A stretch of DNA of 64,000 bases from Nematostella vectensis (lineage: Eukaryota > Cnidaria > Anthozoa > Actiniaria > Edwardsiidae), in contig NC_064038.1 of NCBI RefSeq assembly GCF_932526225.1, positions 15,491,575-15,555,574 on the forward strand, read 5' to 3'. The notes below the pieces were generated by a model that saw only the letters and a program-made list of their open reading frames with translations, did not search any database and was not told the DNA's origin. Each line of letters starts with the position of its first letter. Position 1 is the first letter of the stretch. Below, in pieces: positions 53,820 through 64,000 of the stretch. Position numbers and translations under genes: made by a program.

Positions 53820-56665
53820 AAACACAGAGAGATTTATGTGGGGTACTCCAGGCTGGCTTCCGTCCCTTTACGATGATCGTTTTCTTTTCCTTGCCTGCAT
53901 TGGTTCGCAATACGTAATACTCAACAAAAGTGCTTTCGGCTTTCACCCTCTTTACTTCAAATCACACAGGTACATTACAGGAGTTCCAAAAAGGTGGAGC
54001 CGAAGCAAGAGTTTCAAGAAAGGGGGGGGATTAATTGTTCTTCCGTGGACATCCTTATATTTCTTGTTATTTTTAAGCCAAATCTCTGAAAAAAGGGGGG
54101 GGGGACTTGGCCCGCCCGCCCAACCCATGGACCCGACCCTGCTTTACGTGCCCTTTATTCTCCGCCGCTTATCATAATGAACGGTTTTGTTTTGTTTTCG
54201 ATGCCTTTAGTTATTCAATAAATTCTTTAAGGATTTTTCTTTTAATGTTCTCTGAATTTTGACATTTCATCTTTCCGCCATTCCGTGCTTGCTATAATTT
54301 TCCCCGGGGCAGTACTTGAGTCCTTGTTCGGTAGCAAGGTTATCTTTTGTATTTATACAGTCAGCGTAAATGTTCATTAATTTACCATGACAGCAACACT
54401 TTTAAAAATATTGCATTCCTGCAAAGTTTGTAGCTTTTCATGTTTCAGCTGCTGTGTTTATTTTTCATTTATGCAATCTTTTAGGCTTGTGGGTACTTCT
54501 CACGGCCGGTACAAGCCGGTTGAGGGATCCATTTGAAGAGAATGAATGAGTAGTCTCTTTCCGGGTATGTCGTGACACGGAAGCCATTTAGCAGTCGCGA
54601 TTTCCGCTAGCCAATAAGACCGATCAGAGGGCACTAGAAAGCACCGGGCCCTTCCCTTACAAATACACACACTAAAACAACAACGACGCAAAGTTAAAAA
54701 AACAATTCTAAATTTATTAAAACCGTAGAGGTGAGCTCCCTTGTGGCTTGGGATATGCTCTTAAATTGCTTTCAAATTTTAAGGAAAGACTGAACGTTGT
54801 TATGAGAGTTTTGTTTATAAAAACAGGCTTTAACGTACCAACAGCGACACAGATATAGCCTTATGTGTTGAGAGTGCTAGTCTTGACAGGGCCTTTGTTC
54901 TGTTCTAGCTTTTGTTTATGTAGAATTTGTGGTATATATCATGGCTGATTGGCTTTACAATTTCTATACAAATGCATTGAAGAGTATCAAATAAAACTTT
55001 GCTGATAAAGAGAAATGAAGTTTGCTGCGCTTTCCGGATGATACTATAACAATAATACTCATTGCAATCGTTATCTCAAAGACAAAACGCTGATCGGCAG
55101 TATTCACAATTATATATATTTTGTTATAATCATAGCATTAACAAAATATAGTGTAGTTCCGATCAATCATAAACAAATTTATGCAAAAACACAAGTTTGT
55201 TTCTTTGTCCAATCAGAATTAAGAATCGCTCTATAGTTCATTGATTCGCATTCAGCCTTGATTCAAATTACATAACCCTGGCCCCGAGTGCACATTAACA
55301 TTTAAAGTTCCTTCATCCAAATACTTATGGGGGCTGTAGACTTACTACGGAACGTACGCAGCACCGCGCAGATTTTCCAGGTAAATAAAAGCCAATGTTA
55401 TTCCTTTCCAGAATGCCCTGGGTACATTCTAGAAAGCCGACGCCCACTGCATCAGACAAAGGGACAAAATCAATGGTTTAATACAACTCGGAGTCATGCT
55501 TGGTTTTGAATAGGATCCAGTCTATGTAAGGATAGTTTATTGGGCTGCTGTAGGAAATAAGGTACATGAGGGTCAGTGTTTAAGGGTAGCGATCGCGAAG
55601 GTAAGGAGTGCACTATTTACAAGACTAGCGCATTGTCTGCCCGTTTTTCATCAGACATGCACATCCTATAACGTGTTACATGTTATGAAAAGAAAGCTTT
55701 TCTATGACTCAACTTTGCAGCTCATTTTCCAACTAAAAGAGCAATATAAACTGCCAATCTCAAACCTTTAATTTATATAATTTCAACACGTCTAGTCTTC
55801 CTGTGATTTTTTTTTCTTATGAGCCCCTTTAAATACTTCTGATAATTTGGATAGTCCAAGCTTAAATGACTGAGCTGTTTAGCGGAGCAGAGTATTCTTT
55901 CCATTCCTCTTTAATATTGAGACAATATTTTTTGTGTAGTTTCTCTCGTTGATTTACCCAATGGACTTAAAAAAAACAGTGGAACGATATGATATAGTCT
56001 TTGATGTTTGTCGCTGTACCCTTCCAAAGTTTAAACTTGCCGCTTTCGAGCTTCATAGATATTGGGGCTAGTGATGATCTAGTTAGACAGAGACTATTAA
56101 GCGATTGAATGATTAAAGATTGCATCATTTGAACTTAAATTATTCGGTTTCATATGACTTATCAGCATCAATTTTTGGTTGATAGCCTTCTCATTATTGT
56201 TTAAGTTCATATTATGCTTTTTTTGCGTTTCTGACCGATAGGCAGTTATAATTTATAAGCAAAACACAAATAAGTTAATTGTTTTGTCGATATACGTCCT
56301 AATTTTCTCTTGAAAGAGGTGTCGCTTTCTTGTGATTTTCTCTCCCAACGAAGTTTACAAAGAGCTTTCCGTTTTCGTTAGAATACAGTATAACACATTT
56401 TTACTACACTAAAAAACATTTTTTCAGGAGTTACCTAATGAAAATAACGCTCTTATCCCGCTGACAATCAAAGCAAAGCAGAATAGAAAGATGTGATTTA
56501 TTGAACTAGAGTTACAATACGCATGTTATGAAGAAAGAATGTAAAAAAATCGCTTGTAACGCAATGAGCCATCAGGCAGTGGCCACCATCCGTGACAGTG
56601 CTTTTTAACAATATCACACTCATGCGGGGCGTAATTAAAGTCACGCTTTGTTGTGCTCTCCACAG
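53820..56665. other. Intergenic region; no confirmed exon of the next gene
   Basis: Contains a G run with CCCATGGACCCGACCCTG at 54123-54141, resembling a hAT-type MITE end, but no partner was found. At 55327-55380 ATGGGGGCTGTAGACTTACT...TTTTCCAG is followed by GTAAAT and could be a first exon of the PRDM gene, but its phase (0) does not match the next recognised exon, which needs phase 1. Several long AT-rich stretches have no features. Confidence 0.35.
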
Positions 56666-59600
56666 CACTAGAGCATAGGGACAGCCAAACCATCAAGCTC
56701 GTCACCGCTTCAAACTTTGATTTTTGTGCTTATATTGATGGTGGCAGCTCAAGAATGGAGTCGTTCATTGAAGACAAAGTTGCGTTCACACCAAGCCAAG
56801 TAATGTCGTGTTTATACGGCCAGACGCCCGTCAGAGGCGTGGAGTTGATGCTTACTCAACAATTGGATCATCACCCAAAGAGTTCAGGTAAGCCACGTCT
56901 ACACTCGCTCCTAACCTTGGGTGTGCGGGCATGTTTGCATCCTGCTTTAGTACCACACAAGTTCGAGTCCTGGCGCAGAATGTTTTTTTCTGGGTTTGGC
57001 GTTTTTTTAAGAACCCTTTTTTGTTTCTTGTTAACTTATTTTATTAAGATCTTATAACAAATTCTTTAATAAAGTGATGCCCCCTTTCCACACTGGCTCT
57101 CAAAATAATCAATTCGCAGGTTGCTTTGTTATGGTCATGATTGATTCGCGAAAAGATTACCTAGTCAAACAAAGCATCCCTTCGCCATCGGGCTTACCCA
57201 ATCAAATAACTGTGATGTTTCCAGCAAATATCGTATCGCAGTTCTGAAACAAAAGTCATTCGTGGAGGGTTCTCTCCCAGATAAACCGTTGTATTTCAAA
57301 ATAGCAACAATGATCGGCATTCTTAAAGGCTTCAGTATCCTTCTTATGATCCAAGGCTTTAGATGAATGATGGCAAAGTCTGCGTGGTATTTTAGTGCGT
57401 TTAAATAAGTGTACAATAATATCGGTACACGATCATGCAAAAATATCGGTATGGCAGCGTATTTTATTATCTTTGACAGTAAAATCGGGATTCTGAATAA
57501 CCTCTCATTCCCTCCCTCTCCCCTTTCCTTTAGATACATAAAAGAAATCCGCTTCAGGGGCTTATTAAAGTTCTCGTGGTTTTCACTGTCACGTGTATGC
57601 CAAAAAGCCACCCTGCATCAGATAATTGCTGGCTGAATCGTGCTGTGCGTCACGAGCACCAAGTGCTATCAACACAATTCCAACAGAAAATCGAGCAATT
57701 TTTCTTTGCCGCACAACAAAATCTTGTACTAGGCAAGTTCAAAGATTTTTGCTTTGGTTTTTGTGCCTTATGAAAACTAAAAATATGCTAAAAGTTGTGT
57801 GTGGTGTTTCTATTAAGTATTCTTTATCGAAAGCTTGTAAAATTGATTAGATTTTCCAAAATCACATATTTTAACTATAGCGGCATTCCCGCATACTTTC
57901 TTGGACTTTTAAAAAGGCTTTTCACGGCGGTGCAAACAGTATCGATTCAATATTAACATATACTCAAAGCTTAACCTTTAAGCATGGGAATTATATCGGT
58001 GCACGATCATGCGATAATATGGGTGCATCATCATACGATTTTTGGCCGTTGACTGCACGACAAATTTCACTCGTAAAACTCAACCGTTTCGGAAAACTTT
58101 TTTGATTTGTGTTTTTTATACAATGATATTTATGGTTTAATTCAGGTTTGCTTTGTTGCTTGGAATGCAAGTATTCCTAAAGAATATACTCCAGACCATC
58201 CCTATATACTTAACAACAGGATTCTAGAGAGGGTTTACCATCACTCCTATCTAGGAGTACTACTCTCAGGGGATTTAAAATGGGATAAACACATCGCACA
58301 AATTACATCTAGTGCAAATCAGACCCTTGGGGTCATTAGAAGAAATTTTAGAACAGCCTCGGTAGACTGCAAGTCTAAACTCTATTGCAGTCTAGTTAGA
58401 CCGAAGCTTGAATATGCAAACTCTGCCTGGTACCCGCATCTCCAAAAGGATAAACACCGCCTTGATATGGTGCAGAGGACTGCAGCCAGAGTTTGCTATA
58501 ATAATTATTTGAGGGAGCCAGGGGTCGTAACAAACATGCTAAGAGAGCTGGAGTGGCCATCCCTTGAGGGCAGACGGACTCTCTCTCGAATGTCCATGTT
58601 CCATCAGGTTGTTTATGGAACTGTGGACATTGAGAGAGAGCCCTTCTTGGTTCCGATGGACCGGCCTTCAAGGAATGGCAACTCCAAGCGCTTCCATAGA
58701 ACACATTCCAAGTGCAACCAGCATGCAAATAGCTTTTTCCCGTGGTCTATAAAATTTTGGAACAATTTATCAGGTTCAATTACCGACATAAAAGAAAAGG
58801 GCAAATTCAAAGAGAAGCTTCAGCAGCATTTAATTGATAATGGCCAGTGGTTCTAGTATTCAAGTTATAAATTAATTAAGTTAAATTATTTAATTGAATT
58901 ACTTTATTGAAAATTATTTTATAAATTTATTTTACAAATTATGAATATATTGTATAAGTTATGTAAATTATTACAGATCTGTATATTTTTACCTTGTATT
59001 TATTTATACTGATGTGATACCGACATGGTTTTATCAGTTAATAAAGTAGATAGATGTAGAGAAGAAAAAGATCCTTATGTCGGAAGTATAAAATACGTGC
59101 TTCAAAAGAACAACCTTTAATAGTACTCCATTGTTGTTACTCACTAAGCGTGCCTTATCATCGCGAACCTTCGTTATTGTATTAACAAAAACTGCTCAAA
59201 AACTATCACGTAACCTGATCCAAGAGAATGTAAAATATCCCAGTGTTGTTGACATCTAGAGCATTCAGACAGAGCCCTGCAAATTCCGAACACCCCTTTT
59301 TACCACAGGTTTGTGATTGGTTGCCTTCAACACAATTGCCGCTGTGTTTCAATAGTCTGCAAACTCTCGCCGAAAATTTCCAACAGTTGTTTTGTTTTGT
59401 GTTTTTAATTGGTCAGTGCCTTGCGGAGAGGTGACGTTATTGGAAACCATTTCAATTAAAACGCTAAAACGGAAACCAGTAGGCGATTAAGCTGAGAATT
59501 CGCAAGATATTGAAACAGCTTTAATTATTCTTATAATTTTCTTGCTGAAACAATCATGCAACCTTTCTACCAGAATATAACCCTTAAGTTTTTCAAAATT

Positions 59601-62600
59601 TTGTTGAGTTTATCGCTTTTGCCACGTTTATTTCAGAGATAAAAGAGGTATCAATCAATGATAGAAGACTCAGCAGTGCCCAGTACACCTCGATCCTTCC
59701 TTCACCGCCATTATCACCACAGAAAACCCATGCTGGTGACTTTGGTTGTAAAACCCTGTCATCCTCATTCGAAAGAGACAATAATCAACTCGTACTTTTA
59801 TCTGCATGCACTCAATCAACCAATCAAGAGCAGCGTACAGACAAGCTGTGTAGCCGCGCATTTACGTCATTTCCACCAGGGCTCCAGTTGTGTACCTCCT
59901 CGTTACCAGGCCACGTGTTTGGGGTTCGCGCCACCACAGGAATCCCTGCAGGTTTTATTATGGGCCCTTATGAGGGTAATAAAGTGAAGCCTGCGGATGT
60001 GAACACGACCGCTGACAGCAGTTACATGTGGGAGGTACGTCGATTGTTTTACTTCTACATCACCATTCGATGGGCATTTTACCATCATCCCTTGAATTTC
60101 TAGTCCATAAATTTATCTCTAAATCCTCCAGCGATAACACAAGTCCTCATGGCGATGACTGATGATGAAGTTATGACATATTTCGATATGAGATAATTTG
60201 CTGTCTCTAACCAAGATGTCAGCCAAATATTTGGCTAGAATAGGACATTAGTCCAAATACGGAAAATGTCGAATTTTCTGTTACTATCCTTCGTCCAAAA
60301 ACGCATTGCTTATGCTGTTAGATAATTCCGATCAACCACTGTAAAATGGTAGCATAATTGGCTTTTTCTAATTTCCTTTATATTCCCCAGATATTTGAGA
60401 ACGGTGTGTTAAGCTTTTTTGTCGACGCCAGCGACGAGTTCACGTCAAACTGGATGCGTTTCGTCCGTAGCGCGCGAAACTCCACCGAGCAGAATCTGTC
60501 AGCAATACAGTTCCAGCAGGCCGTGTACTACCGTACCCTTCGCAGGATAGTCCCAGGAGAGGAACTCCTAGTCTGGTACGACAAAAGCTACCCGCAGTAT
60601 CTTGGGATACCCTTGGCCAGTATTCACGGATTACAGAGGTCGGTGAGTACCTCTGAGATGGATTTGAGGAAAGCGGCAAAACAAGGGCAAGGGTCCAACA
60701 CCGAGACAGAGTCACGTGGTGAGTAATGACCCCGACCGTCTCCTCAGTCCTCGCCCCACCACCCACCGACCCAACCCCCCCCCTGATACTTGGTTAACTT
60801 GGTTAATATCTTATGGATATGTAATCGTCATGATTGTGACTTAACGTGTAAGCACGGGAAGGGACCAAAGAAGTATATGTAGTCTGTATATCGGGTGGAT
60901 CCCAGTCCCCGGCCGCGCGGTCGTGGCGCGTTTTGATTGGTTGTTGGGATTGGTGGGAATATATCGGGCGGAAGTGACGTCACGGGTGGACTTTGGACTT
61001 GGGCCTTTGACGTTTGGACTTTGGAGTGGGGAAGGGAGGGGTGGTGATTGGTCGAAATATATCGGGCGGAAGTGACGTCATAGGTGAGGGTATTATTATG
61101 GGCTACTCTTAAAAGAGTACATAAGATGGAAATTTTGAAGCGAAGAACATTGCTGCTTTGTTTGTTGATGATGAGGTGTTTTTGTAACGTAGAGGTCAAA
61201 AAAGTAGGTTCTGCCTTAAAGTGCGGTACTTGTGGATTTTTCAAAAGACCAGATAGAGTGTGGCTTTTGTTTCAATCAAAACGAGGCCGAGGCAGTGAGA
61301 GAGACTGTCGAGGAGGGAGTTAACGTCACCGATTTTCCAGTGTGTGAACATAACCTCATTTGCCGTGTCGGAGTGAGCCGCGGTCAGTTTTCCAAAGGAG
61401 GTGTGTATTTTGCGTGTGACATGAGACCTCCAAACAAGAAATGCGACCGTGGGCGGAGCAGCCGAAGGAAGCAAAGAAGACGAAATCAAGGGCAAGGGCA
61501 AAGGCAAGAAGCTCCCTACAACCTGCGTAAACGTAAGCGTCCCAGTTCCCCCACCCATAAATGAAGATGTGGAGGAGGAGGAGGAGGAGGATGTGGAGGA
61601 GGAGGAGGAGATGCCGGATGTAGTGGAAGTGATACCGATGGCGAAGAAGCCGAGAAAGTAGTTTTCGTCGAGAGTGACACTAGCGATGAGGAAGAGGAGG
61701 AGGGGGAGGATGAGTCCATGGAGTCTTATAACGAACTTGATGAGCCTCAGGTGACTTACGATGTGATTGATACGTATAACGTCATGCATGTCGTGAGTCA
61801 TTATGTGGAGGCGTTGATCCTAGACCTGATGGCCAAGTGGGATCAAGTACATCGGACATCGCGAGGGAGAAGGAGTGTTTATTCAGCATGCCGGGAACCG
61901 TGGCGAAGTGAGCTTGGCAGGCCGGATCAAGGTGGACGGGTAAGCCGAGTCTACCAACACAGTGTATCAGTACCACGTGTGTTTCTACCACGGTTGCACC
62001 ACGTGTTTCCAACCTCACACTGTCAACCCTTTGACGAACACCACGATGCAAGAGCTTCGCGAGCATACGCGTGCGGTGGAGTTGCGTCTCAAGGCCCAAG
62101 GCTACAACTACGAAGAGGTGCGGGAGTGTCAGTTTGACGCGCAACTCAACACGCACAATCGAAAACGTCATCCCACCCCCACCCCCTGAAGGTCACGCTG
62201 AACGAGAAGTCTACGAATTGGGGCACAACAGTTACATGCGTAATCTTCGAGAATCGGTCTCTCGCCGAAGCACTCTAACCCCACTAGACTACATCCAGGC
62301 CTATCTACGAGCATGCATAGCCTGGACCTACAACGAGTGGGGAGAGTGAAACTGGGAAAGCGATAACCAGTACGATGCCGACCACCCCCCACCACCACCT
62401 CCCGTAGGACACGAACTACGACCTATCTACGAACGATTCCATCTCGATTGGCATCCTTTTGATCATGCTCGTCGTCGTCGAAACATCAACAACAACAACG
62501 ACTACGTGAGTGACGAAAGCAATGATTGGGTTCCTTTTGATCATGCTGGTCGCCGAAACATCAACAACAACAACTACGAGAGTAACGATAGCGATACGAG

Positions 62601-64000
62601 CATGATCTCAGACCTCGATGGTGAAAGCGATGAAGAAGAAGAAGTCAATCGAGACGCACCCACACCTCCCTCTCCTCGTCTTCTACCAGTCATCCAACTC
62701 CACCCTCCAGCTCAGCCCCTATAACAGTCTCTCGATGATTGCTACAGAGTCCTAATAAGAGCTCTAGAACAAGCGCTCCCACTGGTAAATAGCAACCCCC
62801 TCTCGGTCAACATCTCCGAACGTATACTGAACGTCATTCGAAGAATGAACCTACGACGATTAAACGATATGCAAACAACCTCACTGGCACCACGTGTCTT
62901 TGCTTCTCTACAATCCTTTGCCAACTACCGGTACATGTTGCGACATAGGGAAGAACTATACACTTTTGTACAAGCCGCTGAAGCCGAAAATAACAGGGGT
63001 AGCTCATCGCAACCACCACCCTCCCAAAATCAGACTACTACTTCTACTACTACTACCACCACAGGTAACCCAGCACTACCCCAAAAACAGTCTGGTACCA
63101 CAGGTAACCCAACACCTTCACCAAGTTGTAATGATCTAAGGGTAATCATCCACGTAGAAGGTAGACGCGAACTCGAAGTACCTTCCATTGACTTTTCTAA
63201 CATTCTATGGAAACGCTAAGAACACTACGATAGATACTGGATAAATAACGTACTTTTTATGGACCCTTGTATCATGTTGTTTCTTTAATGAAATATATTT
63301 TACTCTAAATATGGTGTGGACTGTTTACGTCACTTCCAACCCTTATATTTCGACCAATCACCACCCCTCCCCTCCCCACTCCAAAGTCCAAAGATCAAAG
63401 GCGCAAGTCCAAAGTACACCCGTGACGTCACTTCCGCCCGATATATTCCCACCAATCACAGCCCGCCATTCCCAACAACCAATCAGAACCCAGCCGGGGG
63501 ACTGGGATCCACCCGAAATACAGACTACATTTACTACTGACCAGATAACGACGGCGGCGGCAGAAAACAAAAAAAATTGTTCAAAATTCAGTAGGAGCAC
63601 GTAGACATACGTTCTGTCTGATTAATTGTAGTCTTTTTCCACTGCAAGTGAATTGAACGCCATGCTCGAGCGCATTTCTTTCTATCTGGTTTTCCTCGCC
63701 GTCGACGTCGTGTCCTTGCCTCTATTGTCACTAGGGTAGCGGGAGGCTCGTGTTATATCCTCCGCACACCTTCTAAACATGCTTAAGTGGAGCTCCATTT
63801 ATTGGTTGCACTTCTTTTCCTTCTTTTCCCAGGGTGCGTACACCAGCACGCTTTGCTTGTTCGCAACAGATCACTAGACAGTCAATTCCGCATAACGTCG
63901 TTCGATATGTCTCGTTACCCGAGCGAAACTCGAACCGACGTCGTTGTGCCTCCCGAATTTTTGCAGAAGCATTGCAGTTACCGAGGAGTTTCCGATAGCT
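56666..64000 (+). CDS. PRDM-family (PRDM14-like) gene, N-terminal part, runs off the window
   Basis: Four exons splice in consistent phase: 56666-56887, 59637-60034, 60391-60718, and 63833 to the window edge. The PR/SET domain begins in exon 2 with LPGHVFGVRATTGIPAGFIM and GPYEG, passes YMWE at the junction, and continues in exon 3 with IFENGVLSFFVDASDEFTSN, NWMRFVRSARN, EQNLSAIQ, VYYRTLRRIVPGEELLVWY. This matches PRDM14-type PR domains (GPFQG, LMWEIFEDG, NWMSYVNCAR, EELLVWYG). PRDM proteins are nuclear regulators; their PR domain often lacks methyltransferase activity. Zinc fingers would follow after 64000. Exon 4 gives a frame open for 56 codons. The start of the gene lies upstream and was not found. 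PRDM6 or PRDM8 types are less likely. Confidence 0.82.
57060..58106. other. PRDM-like intron 1, part without recognised features
   Basis: I found no repeats, exons or RNA genes in this stretch. Two partially similar words (TATCGGTACACGATCATGC at 57420 and TATCGGTGCACGATCATGC at 57993) hint at a small repeated element. Confidence 0.35.
58107..59060 (+). mobile_element. 3' fragment of a CR1/L2/Rex-type LINE
   Basis: The 249-codon frame 58107-58856 has the C-terminal RT-connection signature: YHHSYLGVLLSGDLKWDKHI, ANQTLGVIRRN, KLYCSLVRPKLEYANSAWYP, DMVQRTAARVC, and ends in SFFPWSIKFWNNL. This is the thumb and tail of a non-LTR RT of the jockey/CR1/L2 group; the palm with YADD is absent. A short 3' region and AGATAGATG end follow. 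It lies in the sense orientation in intron 1 of the PRDM-like gene. The open frame suggests a fairly young insertion. Confidence 0.8.
59637..60034 (+). other. PRDM-like exon with the first half of the PR domain
   Basis: Acceptor TTTATTTCAG, donor GAG|GTACGT. The first 80 codons are a polar, Ser/Gln-rich region (SPPLSPQKTH); the PR domain begins near 59890 with LQLCTSSLPGHVFGVRA. The previous exon (56666-56887) gives a frame with FDFCAYIDGGSSRMESFIED, which I cannot link to a named domain. Confidence 0.82.
60391..60718 (+). other. PRDM-like exon with the second half of the PR domain
   Basis: Acceptor TATTCCCCAG, donor at 60719 (GTGAGT). Contains the conserved PR blocks listed for the gene up to EELLVWYDKSYPQYLGIPLA, then a polar linker (QGQGSNTETESR). 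The exon ends in phase 1, and the exon at 63833 begins with the matching two bases. Confidence 0.85.
60975..61080. promoter_or_regulatory. CRE palindromes and CCAAT boxes within the TIR
   Basis: TGACGTCA, the full CREB/ATF site, is present at 60975-60982 and 61073-61080 in the left TIR and at 63423-63430 in the right TIR, each next to GGGCGGAAG. ATTGG/CCAAT words lie nearby (60937, 61050). This could be the element's own promoter. It also places CRE sites in the intron of the PRDM-like gene. Confidence 0.5.
61084..61570 (+). pseudogene. Cys-rich (GRF-like zinc finger) protein of the TIR element
   Basis: Two overlapping frames. The first (61084-61323) has MRCFCNVEVKKVGSALKCG and TCGFF, and the second (61232-61564) CEHNLICRVGVSRGQFSKGG and VYFACDMRPPNKKC. 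The C-x-C...GxxF..C...C spacing resembles a GRF-type zinc finger, a nucleic-acid-binding module. The tail is basic (RGRSSRRKQRRRNQ). A frameshift probably separates two halves of one protein. Function not known. Confidence 0.45.
61560..61760 (+). pseudogene. Acidic region of the TIR element
   Basis: Reading in changing frames gives long Glu/Asp runs (DVEEEEEEDVEEEEEMPD, then SDTSDEEEEEGEDES). It comes from GAGGAG-rich DNA, which is prone to slippage, and lies between the Cys-rich part and the PolB fragment. It may be a linker of one polyprotein. Confidence 0.4.
61845..62170 (+). pseudogene. Protein-primed DNA polymerase B remnant
   Basis: In one frame VFIQHAGNRGEVSLAGRIKV is followed by a stop, then TNTVYQYHVCFYHGCTTCF, NPLTNTTMQELREHTRAVEL and YNYEEVRECQFDAQLN. 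The series IQHA.N.GE, TNTVYE.HGC.WHGC, NP.TG.TM.ELYEKT and WECEF is found in PolB proteins of Polintons and of related DNA viruses. Only this segment (about 110 residues) is present; exonuclease and polymerase motifs are missing. This is not a working polymerase. Confidence 0.7.
62071..62355 (+). CDS. Unrecognised frame of the TIR element
   Basis: 92-codon frame with HAEREVYELGHNSYMRNLRE and TPLDYIQAYLRACIAWTYNE. I do not recognise a domain. It may continue the PolB frame after a shift, or belong to a second gene. It is polar, with no membrane segment. Confidence 0.3.
62506..62724 (+). CDS. Unrecognised acidic frame with internal duplication
   Basis: 72 codons, with DWVPFDHAGRRNINNNNYES. The same DNA words (TTTTGATCATGCT, CGAAACATCAACAACAACAA) occur just upstream at 62456-62505, so a roughly 75-bp segment has been duplicated. 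The middle is acidic (DGESDEEEEV), the end Pro-rich. No known domain. Confidence 0.35.
   Translation: MSDESNDWVPFDHAGRRNINNNNYESNDSDTSMISDLDGESDEEEEVNRDAPTPPSPRLLPVIQLHPPAQPL
62740..63219 (+). CDS. Unrecognised Thr/Pro-rich protein of the TIR element
   Basis: Open frame to the stop at 63217-63219. The frame can be extended upstream from 62845 to about 62740 (VLIRALEQALPLV). The first half looks helical (ISERILNVIRRMNLRRLNDM, FASLQSFANYRYML); the middle is a low-complexity Thr/Gln/Pro run with a duplicated TGNP segment; the end is VIIHVEGRRELEVPSIDF. I recognise no family. It ends 105 bases before the right TIR. Confidence 0.4.
   Translation, partial: CYRVLIRALEQALPLVNSNPLSVNISERILNVIRRMNLRRLNDMQTTSLAPRVFASLQSFANYRYMLRHREELYTFVQAAEAENNRGSSSQPPPSQNQTTTSTTTTTTGNPALPQKQSGTTGNPTPSPSCNDLRVIIHVEGRRELEVPSIDFSNILWKR

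Larger units (their letters stand above)
60872..63535. mobile_element. 2.66-kb element with about 210-bp TIRs and a PolB remnant (Polinton/Maverick-like derivative)
   Basis: The left end AGTATATGTAGTCTGTATAT, CGGGTGGATCCCAGTCC (60872-60908) is inverted at 63499-63535; the match continues, with some changes, to about 61085 and 63325. The ends start with AGT, as Polintons do. Between them are frames for a Cys-rich protein, an acidic protein, a fragment of protein-primed DNA polymerase B, and a Thr/Pro-rich protein. No integrase, ATPase or capsid genes are present. It sits in intron 3 (60719-63832) of the PRDM-like gene. A 6-bp target duplication was not evident. It is best described as a non-autonomous or degraded Polinton-like or related element. 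Confidence 0.65.

Noticed and set aside
55327-55380. Possible first exon of the PRDM-like gene (ATG ... CAG|GTAAAT)
   Set aside because: Its splice phase does not fit the next recognised exon and no family similarity supports it; kept only as a note.
57165-57611. 148-codon minus-strand frame
   Set aside because: No recognisable domain, composition like intron DNA, lies within the PRDM-like intron on the opposite strand.

Overview
This is a eukaryotic, animal window. It holds one complete intron-rich gene, the beginning of a second, and many mobile elements and tandem repeats. The mixture (UBA6 split over 36 short coding exons, a PR/SET-domain gene, Helitron, DIRS, Penelope with GIY-YIG, Ty3/gypsy, Merlin, a restriction-like-endonuclease LINE and a Polinton-like remnant, with AT-rich non-coding DNA) suggests an invertebrate metazoan. 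An anthozoan cnidarian (sea anemone or coral) is my best guess; it is inferred from gene content, not proven.

Layout. 1-2809 (-): decayed Helitron with helicase and Rep parts. 3640-6655 (+): DIRS-like tyrosine-recombinase retrotransposon whose RT core is missing, ending in a long inverted repeat. 7797-7985 and 15088-15365: two copies of a minisatellite, each joined to the end of a Ty3/gypsy integrase gene, in opposite orientation. 10380-11426 (-): Penelope-like element keeping its GIY-YIG nuclease. 12970-13600 (+): Merlin-type transposase fragment with an intron, followed by a MITE. 15361-18450 (-): Ty3/gypsy pol with protease, RT, RNase H and integrase, broken by stops. 20527-53574 (+): UBA6, the ubiquitin/FAT10-activating E1. 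I could join 36 exons in frame to a 1020-residue product with its catalytic cysteine. 56666-64000 (+): four phase-compatible exons of a PRDM-family gene, PR domain closest to PRDM14 from memory, running off the window. Its third intron here carries a 2.66 kb element with about 210 bp terminal inverted repeats and a protein-primed PolB remnant.

The most unusual pattern is inside UBA6. In at least five introns the tandem-repeat unit is not ordinary intron sequence: it spans an exon/intron junction and includes the end of the coding exon together with its splice site. Donor-side arrays lie at introns 2, 28 and 35, and acceptor-side arrays at introns 8, 29 and 35, with intron 35 affected at both ends. 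A two-copy version also occurs at the donor of the unrelated Merlin intron. The duplicated sites are decoys that would mostly bring stops or frameshifts if used, so the spliceosome must choose the outermost site at every array. Other introns hold very large minisatellites (about 1.9 kb of a 25-mer, 3.2 kb of a 32-mer), several MITEs, and an R4/Dong-like LINE flanked on both sides by (TAA)n, which fits microsatellite-targeted insertion.

The two genes act separately: UBA6 charges ubiquitin-like modifiers in the cytosol, and the PRDM gene is a predicted nuclear regulator. Nothing here suggests that the mobile elements serve either gene.
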